Assembly (NCBI GenBank): GCA_900169235.1
Contig: FWCC01000077.1
Span: 1 to 64,000, forward strand
Source: Zarea fungicola
Lineage: Eukaryota > Ascomycota > Sordariomycetes > Hypocreales > Cordycipitaceae
DNA length: 64,000 nucleotides
Reading direction: 5' to 3'
Every line of letters starts with the position of its first letter. The first letter of the stretch is position 1. The notes beneath the pieces are model-generated. The model was not told where the DNA came from. It saw only the letters and a program-made list of their open reading frames with translations, and did no database searches. This document shows, one piece after another, positions 10,599-21,238 of the stretch. A program made the position numbers and the translations under genes.

Positions 10599-12566
10599 AA
10601 ATGCTGAGGGCGAGAGGGAGAAGTAAGAGAAGTGCTGCCTTAAGTTGTCCGCAATTGGGCCAATTCTAGCAATCTAACAAGCTTTCACTGTTTTGGAGAA
10701 CTGAGGAGGCTGCAGAAACTTAAAAGAATGTCAAACAGAACCAGGTTGTGAGGGAGGCGGGCTTCTCCTTTATGTATATGAAAGAAGCCGTTGGACTACA
10801 GAAACGTACTAACTCCCTCAAGGAGCGGGGGATTGGTGTAAAGGCAGGTCTGGCCTCGCCTTGCAGAGAGGGCACCAGCATGGCGCTACCGAATAGCTGC
10901 ATCATCATTATTATTTGTATCCACCTCGTGAGTTACCTTCAAATGTGGGTAGGATGCAGAGGGTGCCAAATGTAACCTCCCACTCGTTAGTTAGTATTCA
11001 AAATTGCTTGCGAGTCTAGTTGAACAGGCCAGCTTATAAAAGGCTAGTCAGCCCATATAACATTAGAAACCGGAGGAGCAAGTGAAGGGTATAATAACAG
11101 CCCACCGCCGAGTACAGAGTAAATAACTTGTAAAGAGCGACAACTCAAGCGTACTTCTATTCTTTTTTTATTCTAGTTACTCAGGACAGCCTGTTTGCCC
11201 CAAGCCGAACGGAATTCTCCAAACCGCCGTTTCTCTTACCGTGCTTGGACAAGCAGATATGAAAGAAAGAATTACCGGGCTGGGGAGGCGTCGACGGACA
11301 GATCGAGAATCCGCCCCGGAACACCATTACACGAACAAAATGCCAGCTTATTAACGCCGCCCCCAGGAACACCCCATAACAGACTAGGCAGTTGATTGAG
11401 CCGGGTTTAGTAGGCTAGTTACTGTTGTGGTGCCCGTCCAAGTACCTCTATACTAAAATTTCGCCCTTCGAAACCTTTTCGGCCCTTGGGTCAGTTATCT
11501 ACATGAATAGAGGACGACGTGATTGCTTTTCTGATGGCGTAGAGTGGCGTAAACAGGAGGCTTGAGCCCCTTGTTTTGGGGTCGCATAAGTGGATGAAGC
11601 TGTCAAAATGGTGGTGCTCGGCGTCGTTGTACGGCGTAACGGCAAGGCGATCACGAGCACAACTGCAGTCGCAAAATGTCTCCGTCCCATTATCCATCTA
11701 CATTGACTATTTCTATCATGTTGTACACGTCAAGATGCCATGGCTCTGGGCAAAGGAAGCCCACCATCTCGGTTCGATCTGGGTCCAACTTGGCCAGGGT
11801 ATCTCGAACATGAAGATTGTAGTTACTCAGTAAGCCATTCCCAGCTATTCCAGCCTCCAAAAGCGGCATCTCAGTAACGGGTCAGTTGCTGTGCTTCTTG
11901 GCTTGACTGCCAAGCTGCCTACAGCCGCTAAGGGGAAGAATAACGAATGAATAGTTGGTCAGTTACCTGGCTCCATCTACCCCTCTTATTAGTAGCGCCA
12001 CCAGCATGCCACGCGTGACTCGCCAGGATGCAAAGTCGCACTTTATATTGCCAAGACGCGGCTTCAGTGCCAAATGAAATTGTAACCAATCACTGAACCT
12101 TGAACGGACAGTAATGTAACACTCGTAAAGTCCTCACAAATTAATAAATTAGGAAATTAAAAAAAAAAAAAAAAGTTCCCGATTTATTGCAGTTTTTTTT
12201 TTACCCGAAGGTTAAATTGGAGAGGATTCTAGCATCCGTTGTCTTGCGTATCATGTAATCACCAAATCAGCCCAAAGAGCAGAGTTTGAAATATACTCCA
12301 AAATTACGTACTATGTACATTGAGCCCTTAGTACTGTTTCTATGTAATCATCCGAAAAACAAGGTCTTCATTGCAATTGTCTGGCCGTCCCGTCCGTCAG
12401 GAGAACAGTCAAAGCGTGCTTTCTGTCGAAAGGGAAGACAGGGAAAGTTGCCAAATTTCAATGCGGAAAAAGTATTATTCCACCCCGATCCAACAACAGA
12501 CATACCGACGACACAGCAAAGTGATTGTCGCGGTATCATGACATAAGACTATCAGCGCCATTGACC
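10599..12566. other. Long intergenic region, no gene recognised
   Basis: About 2 kb between the OPT and Zn2Cys6 genes, which are divergent. It contains an A tract of about 16 near 12160-12176 and a T tract near 12192-12202. Short open frames at 11491-11833 on both strands overlap one another and match no family I know. Promoters of both flanking genes must lie here. Confidence 0.45.
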
Positions 12567-14499
12567 ATGTCCCACGTCCAAAGCAGGCGGCCACATCGAG
12601 GCCGTGGGGACCAGCGGCCATGTGATGTGTGTCGAAAGCGCAAGGCGAGATGTGTTGTCCGTGATGACGGCCGCTGCGACCAATGTAATAAGATCCAGGT
12701 TGCCTGCACGTTTGATGATCCTCCCAGAACATATGCGCCAAAAGCTACACAGCCTCGGTCGCCCAGTATCCGTGCTACTCCGCCACCACTGGTTGTCGAG
12801 AGCTTTGCATGGGAGGACGACGATGTCTTCCTGAGTATGAATGGCTTCACATCTGGCTTACACCAAGGAGCGACACCAGCCTATCCGATGCTTGCCTTGG
12901 AACCACCGCAATTTGATGCAGTATATGATCCCTTCCAAAGCGATGCATTCCTACTTGGCCCTTCATCTGACCCCGATCCATTTTTCCGTGGCAGATACGT
13001 ATTCGACGCAAATAGCTCTCACCAAGCTACGCTTCGCAAGTATCAGCGCGCTTCGGCAAACGATGACGCATTGTTTGCCATTACCCCGCACCATAGAACG
13101 ACGAAGATGGCGGACACGACTACCAATGCGCCGATTGAACCCTTGATTGAGGAACTGCTTCCGTTTACGGCGCGGCTGTACCAGCTCTTTGATAAGTTTG
13201 TTTATCCCGTTTTCCCCCTACCTGTGAAGAGTGACTGGCAGGGTGGCATATCAACGCTCGGTGCTGCCGTTTGCGCCACCACACTGGGTTGGCGGTCGCA
13301 TGATGCAATTCTGCCCTGGGCGCCATTTGACGTTGCATCTGCTGTTGTCACGGAGACGCCGGCACCAGACGCAAATCGTTTGTACAAGTATGCTTGGCTC
13401 AGCATTTCAAGGGAAATGCATGCACCATCATACGATACCATTCAAGCAGCCCTGCTACTGATTGAGAGGCGGATTCCCCTGACGGATCTATGCGACAGCC
13501 CCTTCAACTCGTGCCTTCAGGCGTGTGTAACCTCGATGGCCTTTTCTCTCGGTTTGCATCGCAATCCAGATACGTGGGAAACTCTCTCGGAGTCCCAGAA
13601 GCAGAAACGGAAAATGCTTTGGTGGTTAGTTTTTGTCGAGGACAGGTGGGTGTCAGCCGCAGCTGGGAAGCCCGTTACGATTCGGGAAGGAGACTACGAT
13701 GTCATGAGACCAACGTTTACTTTTACTGGTTCATTGCCTGAGATTCAATTTGAGTACTTGCTGGCATTGACATTTATTCTACAAGACATTTTGGATTCAC
13801 TAATGTATTTCATCTCCCCAATCCTGACTTTCGGCCAATCAACTAAACGTGGATAGGCATTGGAGATTCTGGTCTCAGCAAAATGTGGACATTTCCGACA
13901 CCCTCAGCAAAGTCAGCGGCTTTGAGCGTCGACTTGAAGCCTGGAGGAGCTCCGTCAACGAGAATCCCGTCTTCCCCAATGAGAGAGAGCCAGAAGGATC
14001 TTCGTACGGTGTGCTTATTGTAGCCCATCTGTACTGCCATGCTCTCCTCCAAAAGACGCTGCTCAGGGTAACCAGCGACACCGAGCAGTTTCCGGACGTT
14101 TTTCAATCGGCACTGGGGTTTTCTTCAATCATGTGTAGGGAACTGAGCGGCCTGGGGCTTTCCGACTTTACTTCCTTTTGGTTCTCTTGTACTTTCCCCC
14201 AAACTTCATTGTATGCACAAGTGGCTTTTCAACTAACAACGACGACAGGGTCACACACACACTTTAATGCATTCTCCGAGTTTATGCCCTACCTGATTTC
14301 AGTCGCCCCGACGGCAGCAGATCAGGCTTCTGCGAAAGAATCAGCGGCAAAGCTTCGGCAGTGGCTGTTCGCGCATGGCAAGTACATTGATCTGGTGCGC
14401 GTGGCCATGAGCCGACTTGATTTATGCTTGGCAGCGGTCGATTCTGGAAAAGTCCGACTTTCAAATGCGAACAAGAATCAATTGTATACAGAAATTTGA
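12567..14499 (+). CDS. Zn2Cys6 fungal transcription factor (likely cluster regulator)
   Basis: A binuclear zinc cluster activator, nuclear and sequence-specific. Three exons are proposed: 12567-13804, 13857-14188 and 14249-14499, giving 606 residues. The zinc cluster lies near residues 19-46, CDVCRKRKARC...CDQC...C, with spacing C-X2-C-X6-C-X7-C-X2-C-X6-C. The middle is the fungal-specific transcription factor domain (FNSCLQACVTSMAFSLGLHRNPDTW, then RKMLWWLVFVEDRW), typical of XlnR-like regulators. Intron 1 (52 nt, GTATTT...CTAAAC...TAG) keeps frame and family length. Intron 2 (60 nt, GTACTT...CTAAC...CAG) is a multiple of three, so read-through is also possible. The ATG at 12567 (GACCATGT) is preferred because the zinc cluster follows closely. 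It lies at the left edge of the nitrogen-metabolism gene group and ends only 33 bp from the convergent acyltransferase gene. Control of that group is inferred from position. Confidence 0.88.
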
Positions 14500-14532
14500 G
14501 GATATCAACACAATGCTTATTTTTATTCCTGG

Positions 14533-15735
14533 CTACCGCTTTTTAGCGTCCTGCTTCGCATCCAACCTGTATGTATCCCATGCATCTTGGCAAGGATTGC
14601 CTGTAGACACATGCATCTCCAGGCGGTTTAAATCATACACAACGCAGGCAACTGTCGCCGAGGTGCTGTTGGGCGTTGCATGCTCGCACACACTCTCTGG
14701 GAACCCAGCATGATCTTTGAAGGCATGCTGTATGTCATTCAGCGTCAGATTTCCGCGGCTAGCTCCAGCACTCTGGGCGAGGCGCTGGTACAACCTTTTG
14801 TCTCTGTAGGATGACGAACCGCCGCCGTAGCCTTCTTTTATGTCAGACCGCGACAGCATGGCGGGCGAGACGAAATGATTCGCATGTGTCAGCAGCTGAA
14901 GTGACCCGGACGCCGTATCAATTGTGTCTGGGTGGATGATGAAGGCATCATATGGAGTGAGCTCGACATCCATGGCGATGCCAGTCTTGCACCCAATCAT
15001 TAAATTGTTGGAGGTATGGCGAGACATTCTCGACACAGCTCGGAGGGCCTGCCCGACATTGCTGCAGTCCAAAATCATACGACGCGACAGGCTCACTGGT
15101 AGCACTGGCTTGACAATGGCTTCACCCATCACGGGGAAGAAGTCCTGAGTGGACCAAAGGCTGTTTGCGCAGACGGCTATGCCAAGAGAATTCATACCCG
15201 ATCTTGCCAGCTGACCAGCTTCTGTCAGCGCAATTGTTGAGCGTGGTTGGCTAACATCATTGCTTGAAGGATCGATGCTGTGGAGGACGATAATTGTGTC
15301 ATTGTCATGCAGCCAGGGTGAAATATCCCAGTTCTGGGCAACAAAGACATCCCCACCCTCACCGTCGGCTGGTTTGGTTATCAAGGACAAGCTTGTACAC
15401 TCAGTAGGCCCCCGCTCACTGCGTACATGGCGTGAGAGGTCATATCGAGCATTCAACATGACAATCTCCTCCAGGCTTGTCTTGGCTCCCTCGGCGAGCC
15501 CCTTCATCTCCTCCAGGCCGCGGGGGAACTCTGTCGTGATGGCTGGAATATAGTAATCGCGGACATATCTGTCAATGATGGCCTGGCCGGGCATAGACGA
15601 GAGAGATTTGTACTTGGAAATGTTGAAGTGGATCTTGGTGCTTGCTTGGGAGCCATGCTGCCGGCCACGCTCAAATGGACTGCCTGTAACAAGGACATGC
15701 TGATAGCGGTGTGTTGATACTCTGGAAGGTGACAT
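14533..15735 (-). CDS. Peptidase C45 / isopenicillin-N acyltransferase-like enzyme
   Basis: A 400-residue Ntn-hydrolase-fold protein resembling acyl-CoA:6-aminopenicillanic acid acyltransferase (PenDE) and its orphan fungal relatives. These proteins self-cleave in front of a Cys that then serves as nucleophile for acyl or amide transfer. Signatures: GSPFERGRQHG near residue 18, GAKTSLEEIVMLNARYDLS (about 84-101), and ECTSLS with the predicted processing and catalytic Cys at about 113. Then come FVAQNWDISPW and EAGQLARSGMNSLGIAVCANSLW. No beta-lactam synthetase or IPNS gene is nearby, so penicillin formation is not implied; hydrolysis or formation of some N-acyl amide is more likely. The in-frame ATG at 15735 is the first; upstream codons lack ATG. 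It shares a 672-bp promoter with the divergent permease. The C-terminus has no clear peroxisomal ARL/SKL tripeptide (it ends DAKKR). Confidence 0.87.
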   Translation of the reverse strand: MSPSRVSTHRYQHVLVTGSPFERGRQHGSQASTKIHFNISKYKSLSSMPGQAIIDRYVRDYYIPAITTEFPRGLEEMKGLAEGAKTSLEEIVMLNARYDLSRHVRSERGPTECTSLSLITKPADGEGGDVFVAQNWDISPWLHDNDTIIVLHSIDPSSNDVSQPRSTIALTEAGQLARSGMNSLGIAVCANSLWSTQDFFPVMGEAIVKPVLPVSLSRRMILDCSNVGQALRAVSRMSRHTSNNLMIGCKTGIAMDVELTPYDAFIIHPDTIDTASGSLQLLTHANHFVSPAMLSRSDIKEGYGGGSSSYRDKRLYQRLAQSAGASRGNLTLNDIQHAFKDHAGFPESVCEHATPNSTSATVACVVYDLNRLEMHVSTGNPCQDAWDTYRLDAKQDAKKR

Positions 15736-16407
15736 GATAGGAGGGGGCGCTGCTGTGGCAAGAAACGGCAAATTTGCCTGCCGTGATGGTGGATTTAATA
15801 GTCAGAAGTTTATATAAGTTACCGGGGGCTTTTAGAAAGTAGGCGCTCACTGCGGTGGCCGATTCGTTATGAACCTTGGCCATGCCCTTTATTACCGGCC
15901 CATCAGGTCTCCATCAGAACAAAAACCTGGCCAATGCGGTAACAGCAATGCTTTCTGTGACTACAGCACAGCTACGCCAAAGCAGTATCGGGCTCCCGAT
16001 ACCATACAATGCCAACACGCCGAGGGCGAGCGGGTCCCTGCCTCCATCGGCGAGCGGGCCGCATACAATAAAGGCTCGTCGGCGAGCAGGGGCTGTCGAT
16101 GCTCATATTACTGGAGCCAGCGGCGAGCGGGGACACGGGACCGCCGACCGGCGGCGAATGGGCCTCACAATGTTCCCCAAAGATAAGTCCAGCAAGGCAA
16201 CTATGCAACGGCGACCAGCGCAATGCGACTTATCACGAAGGACATGCAAAAGTGATCGCGGGGAAGGAAAGTGGATACCTGAGCTTAATTGATTATTAAA
16301 TCCGCTAGAGCCGTCTTCTATCTGTTTAAATATCAGCTTGGAAGACAAGGTTCCGGACAACAAGGCCGGGACATTTTCAGCTCGGGCAGCCTGTTCAGTA
16401 TCAAAGA
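15736..16407. promoter_or_regulatory. Shared divergent promoter, acyltransferase/permease, with repeated motif
   Basis: The spacer between two divergent start codons. It contains five copies of a GGCGAGCGGG-like decamer, all in the same orientation, at 16025, 16049, 16081 (GGCGAGCAGG), 16122 and 16153 (GGCGAATGGG). Two HGATAR sites, AGATAAG at 16181-16187 and CTTATCA (TGATAAG on minus) at 16229-16235, are about 45 bp apart and match the AreA/NIT2 nitrogen-catabolite GATA-factor consensus. The decamers could bind the adjacent Zn2Cys6 factor; this is inference. Confidence 0.5.
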
Positions 16408-18434
16408 ATGGCAAAAACATCGAATGAGTGTATCGAGAAGGTAGTGATCATGAGTGAGCCTAGCCTCTCAATGGCTGAAAAGGCCGCTACGGTTGACTTG
16501 AAGAATGCCGACTTGGCCCTGCAAGTTCTATATGATATTGACGTCTCGCCAGAAGAAGTCGCGGCCGTGGATGAAAAGGTCTTTCTTCGAAAAGTTGACT
16601 ATCATATGCTCCCCATTGTAAGTGTTCATCTTACCAATACTCGTCCTCGACAGGACTTTTCTAACATGTAATTAGATGTTTGCGGCGGTGATGCTCTTTT
16701 CTTTTGACAAAAGTACACTTAGTTATTCTTCCGTTATGGGAATACGCAAAGATGCGCACCTCTCTTCTAGCGAATATGCATGGCTTGGTAGCATCTTCAG
16801 TCTCGGTTACCTCGTATCCAACCTGCCGTGTGCCATCATGATTCAAAAGGCCCCCCTATCCAAGTGGATAGTTATCATGATGAGCATCTGGGGTGTCATT
16901 TTGGCTCTCATGGCGGTTGGTCACAACTTTGGCCAGCTATTTGCCATTCGTCTACTGTTGGGGTATGAAGCCAATATCTTGCAAATTGTGTCTCAAAGTC
17001 ATGCGCCAAATGCTAATTATGATGTGTGTTTTAAGTGTCTTTGAAGCCAGCATCACACCGACATTCGTCATCATCACTGGCATGTGGTATAAGCGCGACG
17101 AGCAGGCTAAGCGACTCGGCATCTGGTATGCGGGCTCTGGGTTCGCCAGCGTCATCGGCGCCCCAATCGCCTACGCAATTGACGGGAGCCCCAAGACTGG
17201 AGCCCTCGCCTCATGGAAGTTTCTTTACGTCCTATCTGGCGCCTTGACTGTCCTCGTGGCAATTGTCTTCTTCTTTGTGGTGCCCGATTCCCAAAAGTCA
17301 GCCTCATTCCTCTCCCCCGCTGAAAAGATCTACGCCATTGAGCGGCTCCGTGTCAACCAGCAGGGCATCGGCAACCGCAAGTTCAAGTGGTATCAAGTTC
17401 GAGAACTGCTTCTAGATCCTCGCACCTATCTCTTCTTCGGAATCCAATTTGTAGCGAATATTGGCTGGGGGGCTACAAGCACCTTTGTGAGCAAAATGTG
17501 CCTTTTTTTTCCATTGTTGCTACTAATCTCATTCGTCCCAAAGTCGCCGCTCTTAATCACAGCGCTGGGTTACTCTAGCCGCAATGCACTGATTCTCAAT
17601 GTGCCCAGAGGAGCAGTCATCTTTGTCTCAGTCCTTATCGCTTGCTACATGGCCGACGGGATGAAGGACAAGACACTCTGGGCAGCAATTAGTGCTGGCG
17701 TTGGTATGTTCTTCGGTGCCTTGTGCTTTGGGCTGCAGCACAAGAGCTCTGCGGGAGCTTTAGCAGCATATGCAGTAAGAGCTTGAATACACATAGAAAA
17801 AGTTGCATTGCATACTGAACTTCTTGCTTTTTGTCCTACGTTTAGCTCAGCGAGGCATCCACGCCCCTCTATATTCTCACTTTCAGTATGGTATCGGAGA
17901 ATATCGCCGGTATGTGTATTCTTGCTGCAACTTCATTGAATGCGGATGATATTGATCTTAACCTTCCCTGGCAGGCCATACAAAGAAACTCCTTACAAAT
18001 GCGATCCTGCTGGTCGGTTCTACAACTGGAACGCTAACCGGCCCGCAAATTACCAAAAATGCATGTCCCGTCCGTCCTCATTTTCCATGCCGGACAAAAG
18101 AAAAAGACAAAATCCGCCTGTTTCTCAAATTTGAAACTAACTCAATATGTTTTGCTGCAGGATCCGACCTATACACGGGTCAAGGTGTTAATCACTGTAT
18201 GTCCGGCCATTTGCCTTATCTTCATCCTCCTATTGCGCCTTCTCAACATGCGCGCCAATCGCCGTCGCGATGCCATCCAGGCCAGCCAAGGCCGTACTCA
18301 CATCGAGAATAGTGAGTTTCTAGACTTGACTGATATTGAAAACCGCGAATTTAGATATGCAAAGGTATGTTTGAACCATCTCTTTAATCCCACGTTTAAA
18401 ATGACGAGGAAACTAAGCTCAGCATAAACAGTAA
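16408..18434 (+). CDS. MFS permease, allantoate/anion:cation symporter (Dal5-like) family
   Basis: A twelve-helix major facilitator of the fungal Dal5/ACS group, which imports allantoate, ureido compounds, dipeptides, vitamins and other organic anions. Exons: 16408-16617, 16676-16962, 17036-17486, 17544-17774, 17846-17909, 17975 to about 18060 or 18069, 18161-18364, with the stop TAA at 18432-18434 directly after the last acceptor. This gives about 511-514 residues. Joining restores family hallmarks: AWLGSIFSLGYLVSNLP, LLLGVFEASITPTF, MWYKRDEQAKRLGIWYAGSG, and the C-terminal ENREFRYAK typical of the group. The donor of the sixth intron is unclear: GTCCGT at 18070, or a GC donor at 18061. The start could also be the ATG at 16450. 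Divergent from the acyltransferase. The substrate is unknown, but the context suggests a nitrogenous acid, amide or guanidino compound. Confidence 0.88.
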
Positions 18435-18584
18435 TTGGAAATCACTGGGGGTAAACAGGTTCAGTAGCGGAGTGAGTAAACTGAGAGGAACGGGTAGGAT
18501 AGTAGCTGGGGTGTGGTTCGGGGTCTATAGTTCATTTATATACTGGTTGGATCAAATTATGAAAGAATAGAGATGACGTTCTTC

Positions 18585-20240
18585 CTACAACTCCAGGCTC
18601 TCGAATTTCACCACATTTTTCAGCTCTGTCTTCGGCTGAATATAGGGCTTCACTGTTTTGCGTACATTTGTCAGCTGCTCTAGGGCAAATGCCATCCCAA
18701 TCAGCTTCTCTTCGCTGAAGTAATTTCCTGCAAACCCGAAACCGAATGGATGATTTGGACCCAGCGTGTTAAGATTATCGAGTCTGTTGCGCTGATACGG
18801 TGTGTCCTTGCCGGCGTGGCCCAGGGGCACAGAAATTACCGGCGCGCCATCCAGAGCAATCTGTGTTGCAATTGGAGTTGGAGCGATAATAGCATCTAGC
18901 GAGTTGTTGCGAAGAGCCCCTGTCAAACCCAGGTTGGTGTTGAGATACAATCGTCTGGTATAATACTCCCACCATATCGGCATCGTGTTCTTAATACCAC
19001 GCTTAAGAATCATGTTAAAACCGGCGAAGTCGTACCTGCCCGACTCGAGTGGCGATTGGTCTGTAAAAGCACGCACGTCGGCCAGATTGTGAAGGTTGTT
19101 TGGATTTGTCTCCAGCTCTGCCAAGTATTTCGGCAAGTCCGTCAAAAAGTCTGCACCGCTGACAATTCCTGATCTGGCCTCGCTCGCAATAATGGTAACA
19201 CCGGGCATGTCAACCTCTTCTACAACCTCTGCTCCAGCTTCACGAAGCAAGGCCAGTGTCTTTTCAAATGCCTCAAATGAAATTTCGGCTGAGGGGTGCT
19301 GGCGTATGCCTTTATATCCTTTCGGTACGCCTAATCGCTTGCCCTTGAGTGCGTTTTCTTGGCAAGCGGCGACATAGTTTGGCAGTCCCTTCGGCGCCGC
19401 CTCGGTATAGTTGTCCTTGCTGTCGAAACCCGCAATGGCTTGGAGCAGGTACGCCGCATCCTTGACGGTCCGAGCCATTGGCCCCACGCTATCTTGGTGC
19501 TCGGAGATAGGGATTACGAGAAATCGCGACGTCAAGCCGACAGTTGGCTTGATGCCGACAATGTTGTGGGTGTGGGCCGGGTCGCATATTGAACCAGACG
19601 TCTCCGTACCAAGAGAAGCCCAGGACAATCCAATCGATGAGGCCACGCCACTGCCTGATGAAGATCCATCCGGATCCTGTTCGGGTAGATATGCACCGAC
19701 TGTCTGGCCGCCATGGGCTGACCAGCCATTGCTGGCGACGTTGCTGCGGATACCCGACCATTGCGAGAGATTAGTCTTGCCAAGGATGACGGCACCGGCC
19801 TTGCGCAGTTTCTTGACGACGGTGCTGTCTTCTCTGAGCTTCGCGCCAAGTAGTCCAATAAACCCGGCAGTGTTGTTCATCTTGTCGCCCGTTCCGATGT
19901 TGTTTTTTAGCAGTACTGGTATTCCATGCAGAGCTCCGAGAGGTGATTTCGCTATTTTACGTGTATAATCCAGTTCCTTTGCGATGGCCAAAGCATCGGG
20001 GTTTATTTCTGTCACCGCATGCAGCTCCTGGTTAACCTCGTGAATACGCGCAATGTAGGCCTTAGTTAGATCGACACTGCTGAAATGGCCAGAATCCAGA
20101 CCTGCCCGTAGCTCATCGAGAGTGGCATCCAAAAGTGGCGGCAGTGACGGCTCGACAACTTTGGATGCGGAGAGGACGCAGCCCAGCTGCAGAAAAATCG
20201 CCATGGTAAAGGCGAGCACGGTGAGGCTGTTGACGTGCAT
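18585..20240 (-). CDS. Secreted amidase (amidase-signature family)
   Basis: A 551-residue single-exon amidase-signature hydrolase that would cleave a C-N amide bond with a Ser-cisSer-Lys triad. An N-terminal hydrophobic stretch (residues about 5-24, ending in CVLSAS) looks like a signal peptide, so the enzyme probably works outside the cell or in the secretory route. Triad candidates: Lys112 in LLKNNIGT, cis-Ser in GSSSGSGVA (193-195), and nucleophile Ser217 in GTETSGSICDPA. The body continues IVGIKPTVGLTSRFLVIPISEHQDSVGPMARTVKDA, as in plant and fungal amidase homologues. Length is normal for secreted fungal members. It is divergent from the deiminase and convergent with the permease (150 bp apart). 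Its substrate may feed the permease; that link is inferred. Confidence 0.93.
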   Translation of the reverse strand: MHVNSLTVLAFTMAIFLQLGCVLSASKVVEPSLPPLLDATLDELRAGLDSGHFSSVDLTKAYIARIHEVNQELHAVTEINPDALAIAKELDYTRKIAKSPLGALHGIPVLLKNNIGTGDKMNNTAGFIGLLGAKLREDSTVVKKLRKAGAVILGKTNLSQWSGIRSNVASNGWSAHGGQTVGAYLPEQDPDGSSSGSGVASSIGLSWASLGTETSGSICDPAHTHNIVGIKPTVGLTSRFLVIPISEHQDSVGPMARTVKDAAYLLQAIAGFDSKDNYTEAAPKGLPNYVAACQENALKGKRLGVPKGYKGIRQHPSAEISFEAFEKTLALLREAGAEVVEEVDMPGVTIIASEARSGIVSGADFLTDLPKYLAELETNPNNLHNLADVRAFTDQSPLESGRYDFAGFNMILKRGIKNTMPIWWEYYTRRLYLNTNLGLTGALRNNSLDAIIAPTPIATQIALDGAPVISVPLGHAGKDTPYQRNRLDNLNTLGPNHPFGFGFAGNYFSEEKLIGMAFALEQLTNVRKTVKPYIQPKTELKNVVKFESLEL

Positions 20241-21238
20241 AACGACGAGTATATCAATAACTAATCGGCGAAAGCATCAGGGTTTAGAAAGAGTATAATT
20301 GGTCGGCATAATAAACGCGACAGGGTGAGATATCGATAACAGAATGTGCTGTGAATGGTTTCGATGTTATTGTAGACATAATTATCGGATCCTTACCATC
20401 AGCTCAACTGCAGATGGGAGACGTACCCATGAATGGCAAGTTAGCATGCAATGATTAGCCTGATGACTTATCAAGCAGCTACATCATGGAGGAATAATAC
20501 GTTGGCGAGCATCCGAACCTACTAGTTCTAGCCTAGAGTGCTACTAAGCTACCTTTAGGTGAGCTTGGCTGCTTTGTTAAGCTCTCCACGACGCTGGCTT
20601 TGAAAATTAACGGCCTACTAATGAAACCAAAAAGTTCGGAAGCCGTGCATTATTTCAATGAACTTGAGATGTTGCTACTTGGCACAAAATTGAACTATGT
20701 TCGAGGTGCAATAGCTACCAGCACATAAGCGGGAAGGCTTCTAGGATATCAATTCGTAATATTAATCCGGCTCAGCTTCATCCCTTTTTCCTTGCAAATT
20801 TTGGTGAACTGCTGACAGTCGTTAGCCCGCCGACACATCACCTTACCAGCCACGCGGAAACCCTGTAATGCGACGGTGCCATGGTATCACATTTGCCGGC
20901 TGCCACATGGCAATTGCTTACCCATAGATCAACGTTCAAGAACTTAAGACATCCTCATTAGCATCTATCAGCTAAACTTTCAGCCATCTCCCTCGGTGGC
21001 CGTTTGCCTTGGGCACCACGGCCCGCGGACCCCGCGACCCGTACGCTGTTAATCTGCCTATTCGGGAACTTCTAGCCCATTCAACATCAAAGATCAGCAA
21101 CAAACAGTCATTGAGATTGTTCATATATTGCATCCGCCCTCCGGTAAAATTTGTTCATAACCTCAGGCTTTGGTATCATTATTTGCCTCATATTGCGTCC
21201 AATTTTCTCCAATTTCCTTTCATTTGAGCACATCAATC
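20241..21238. promoter_or_regulatory. Shared divergent promoter, amidase/deiminase, with GATA sites
   Basis: A roughly 1-kb spacer between two divergent start codons. Three GATA-factor-type sites lie on the amidase side: CGATAA (20334-20339), TTATCG (20382-20387) and CTTATCA (20467-20473). One GGCGAGC core, matching the decamer of the other divergent promoter in this group, is at 20504-20510. No open frame of note. Confidence 0.45.

Noticed and set aside
11491..11833. Opposing short open frames in the OPT/Zn2Cys6 spacer
   Set aside because: Overlapping frames on both strands, none resembling a known family; considered noise.
14533..15735. Reading the locus as a penicillin biosynthesis cluster
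   Set aside because: Only a C45-type relative is present; no ACV synthetase, isopenicillin N synthase or expandase is in the window.
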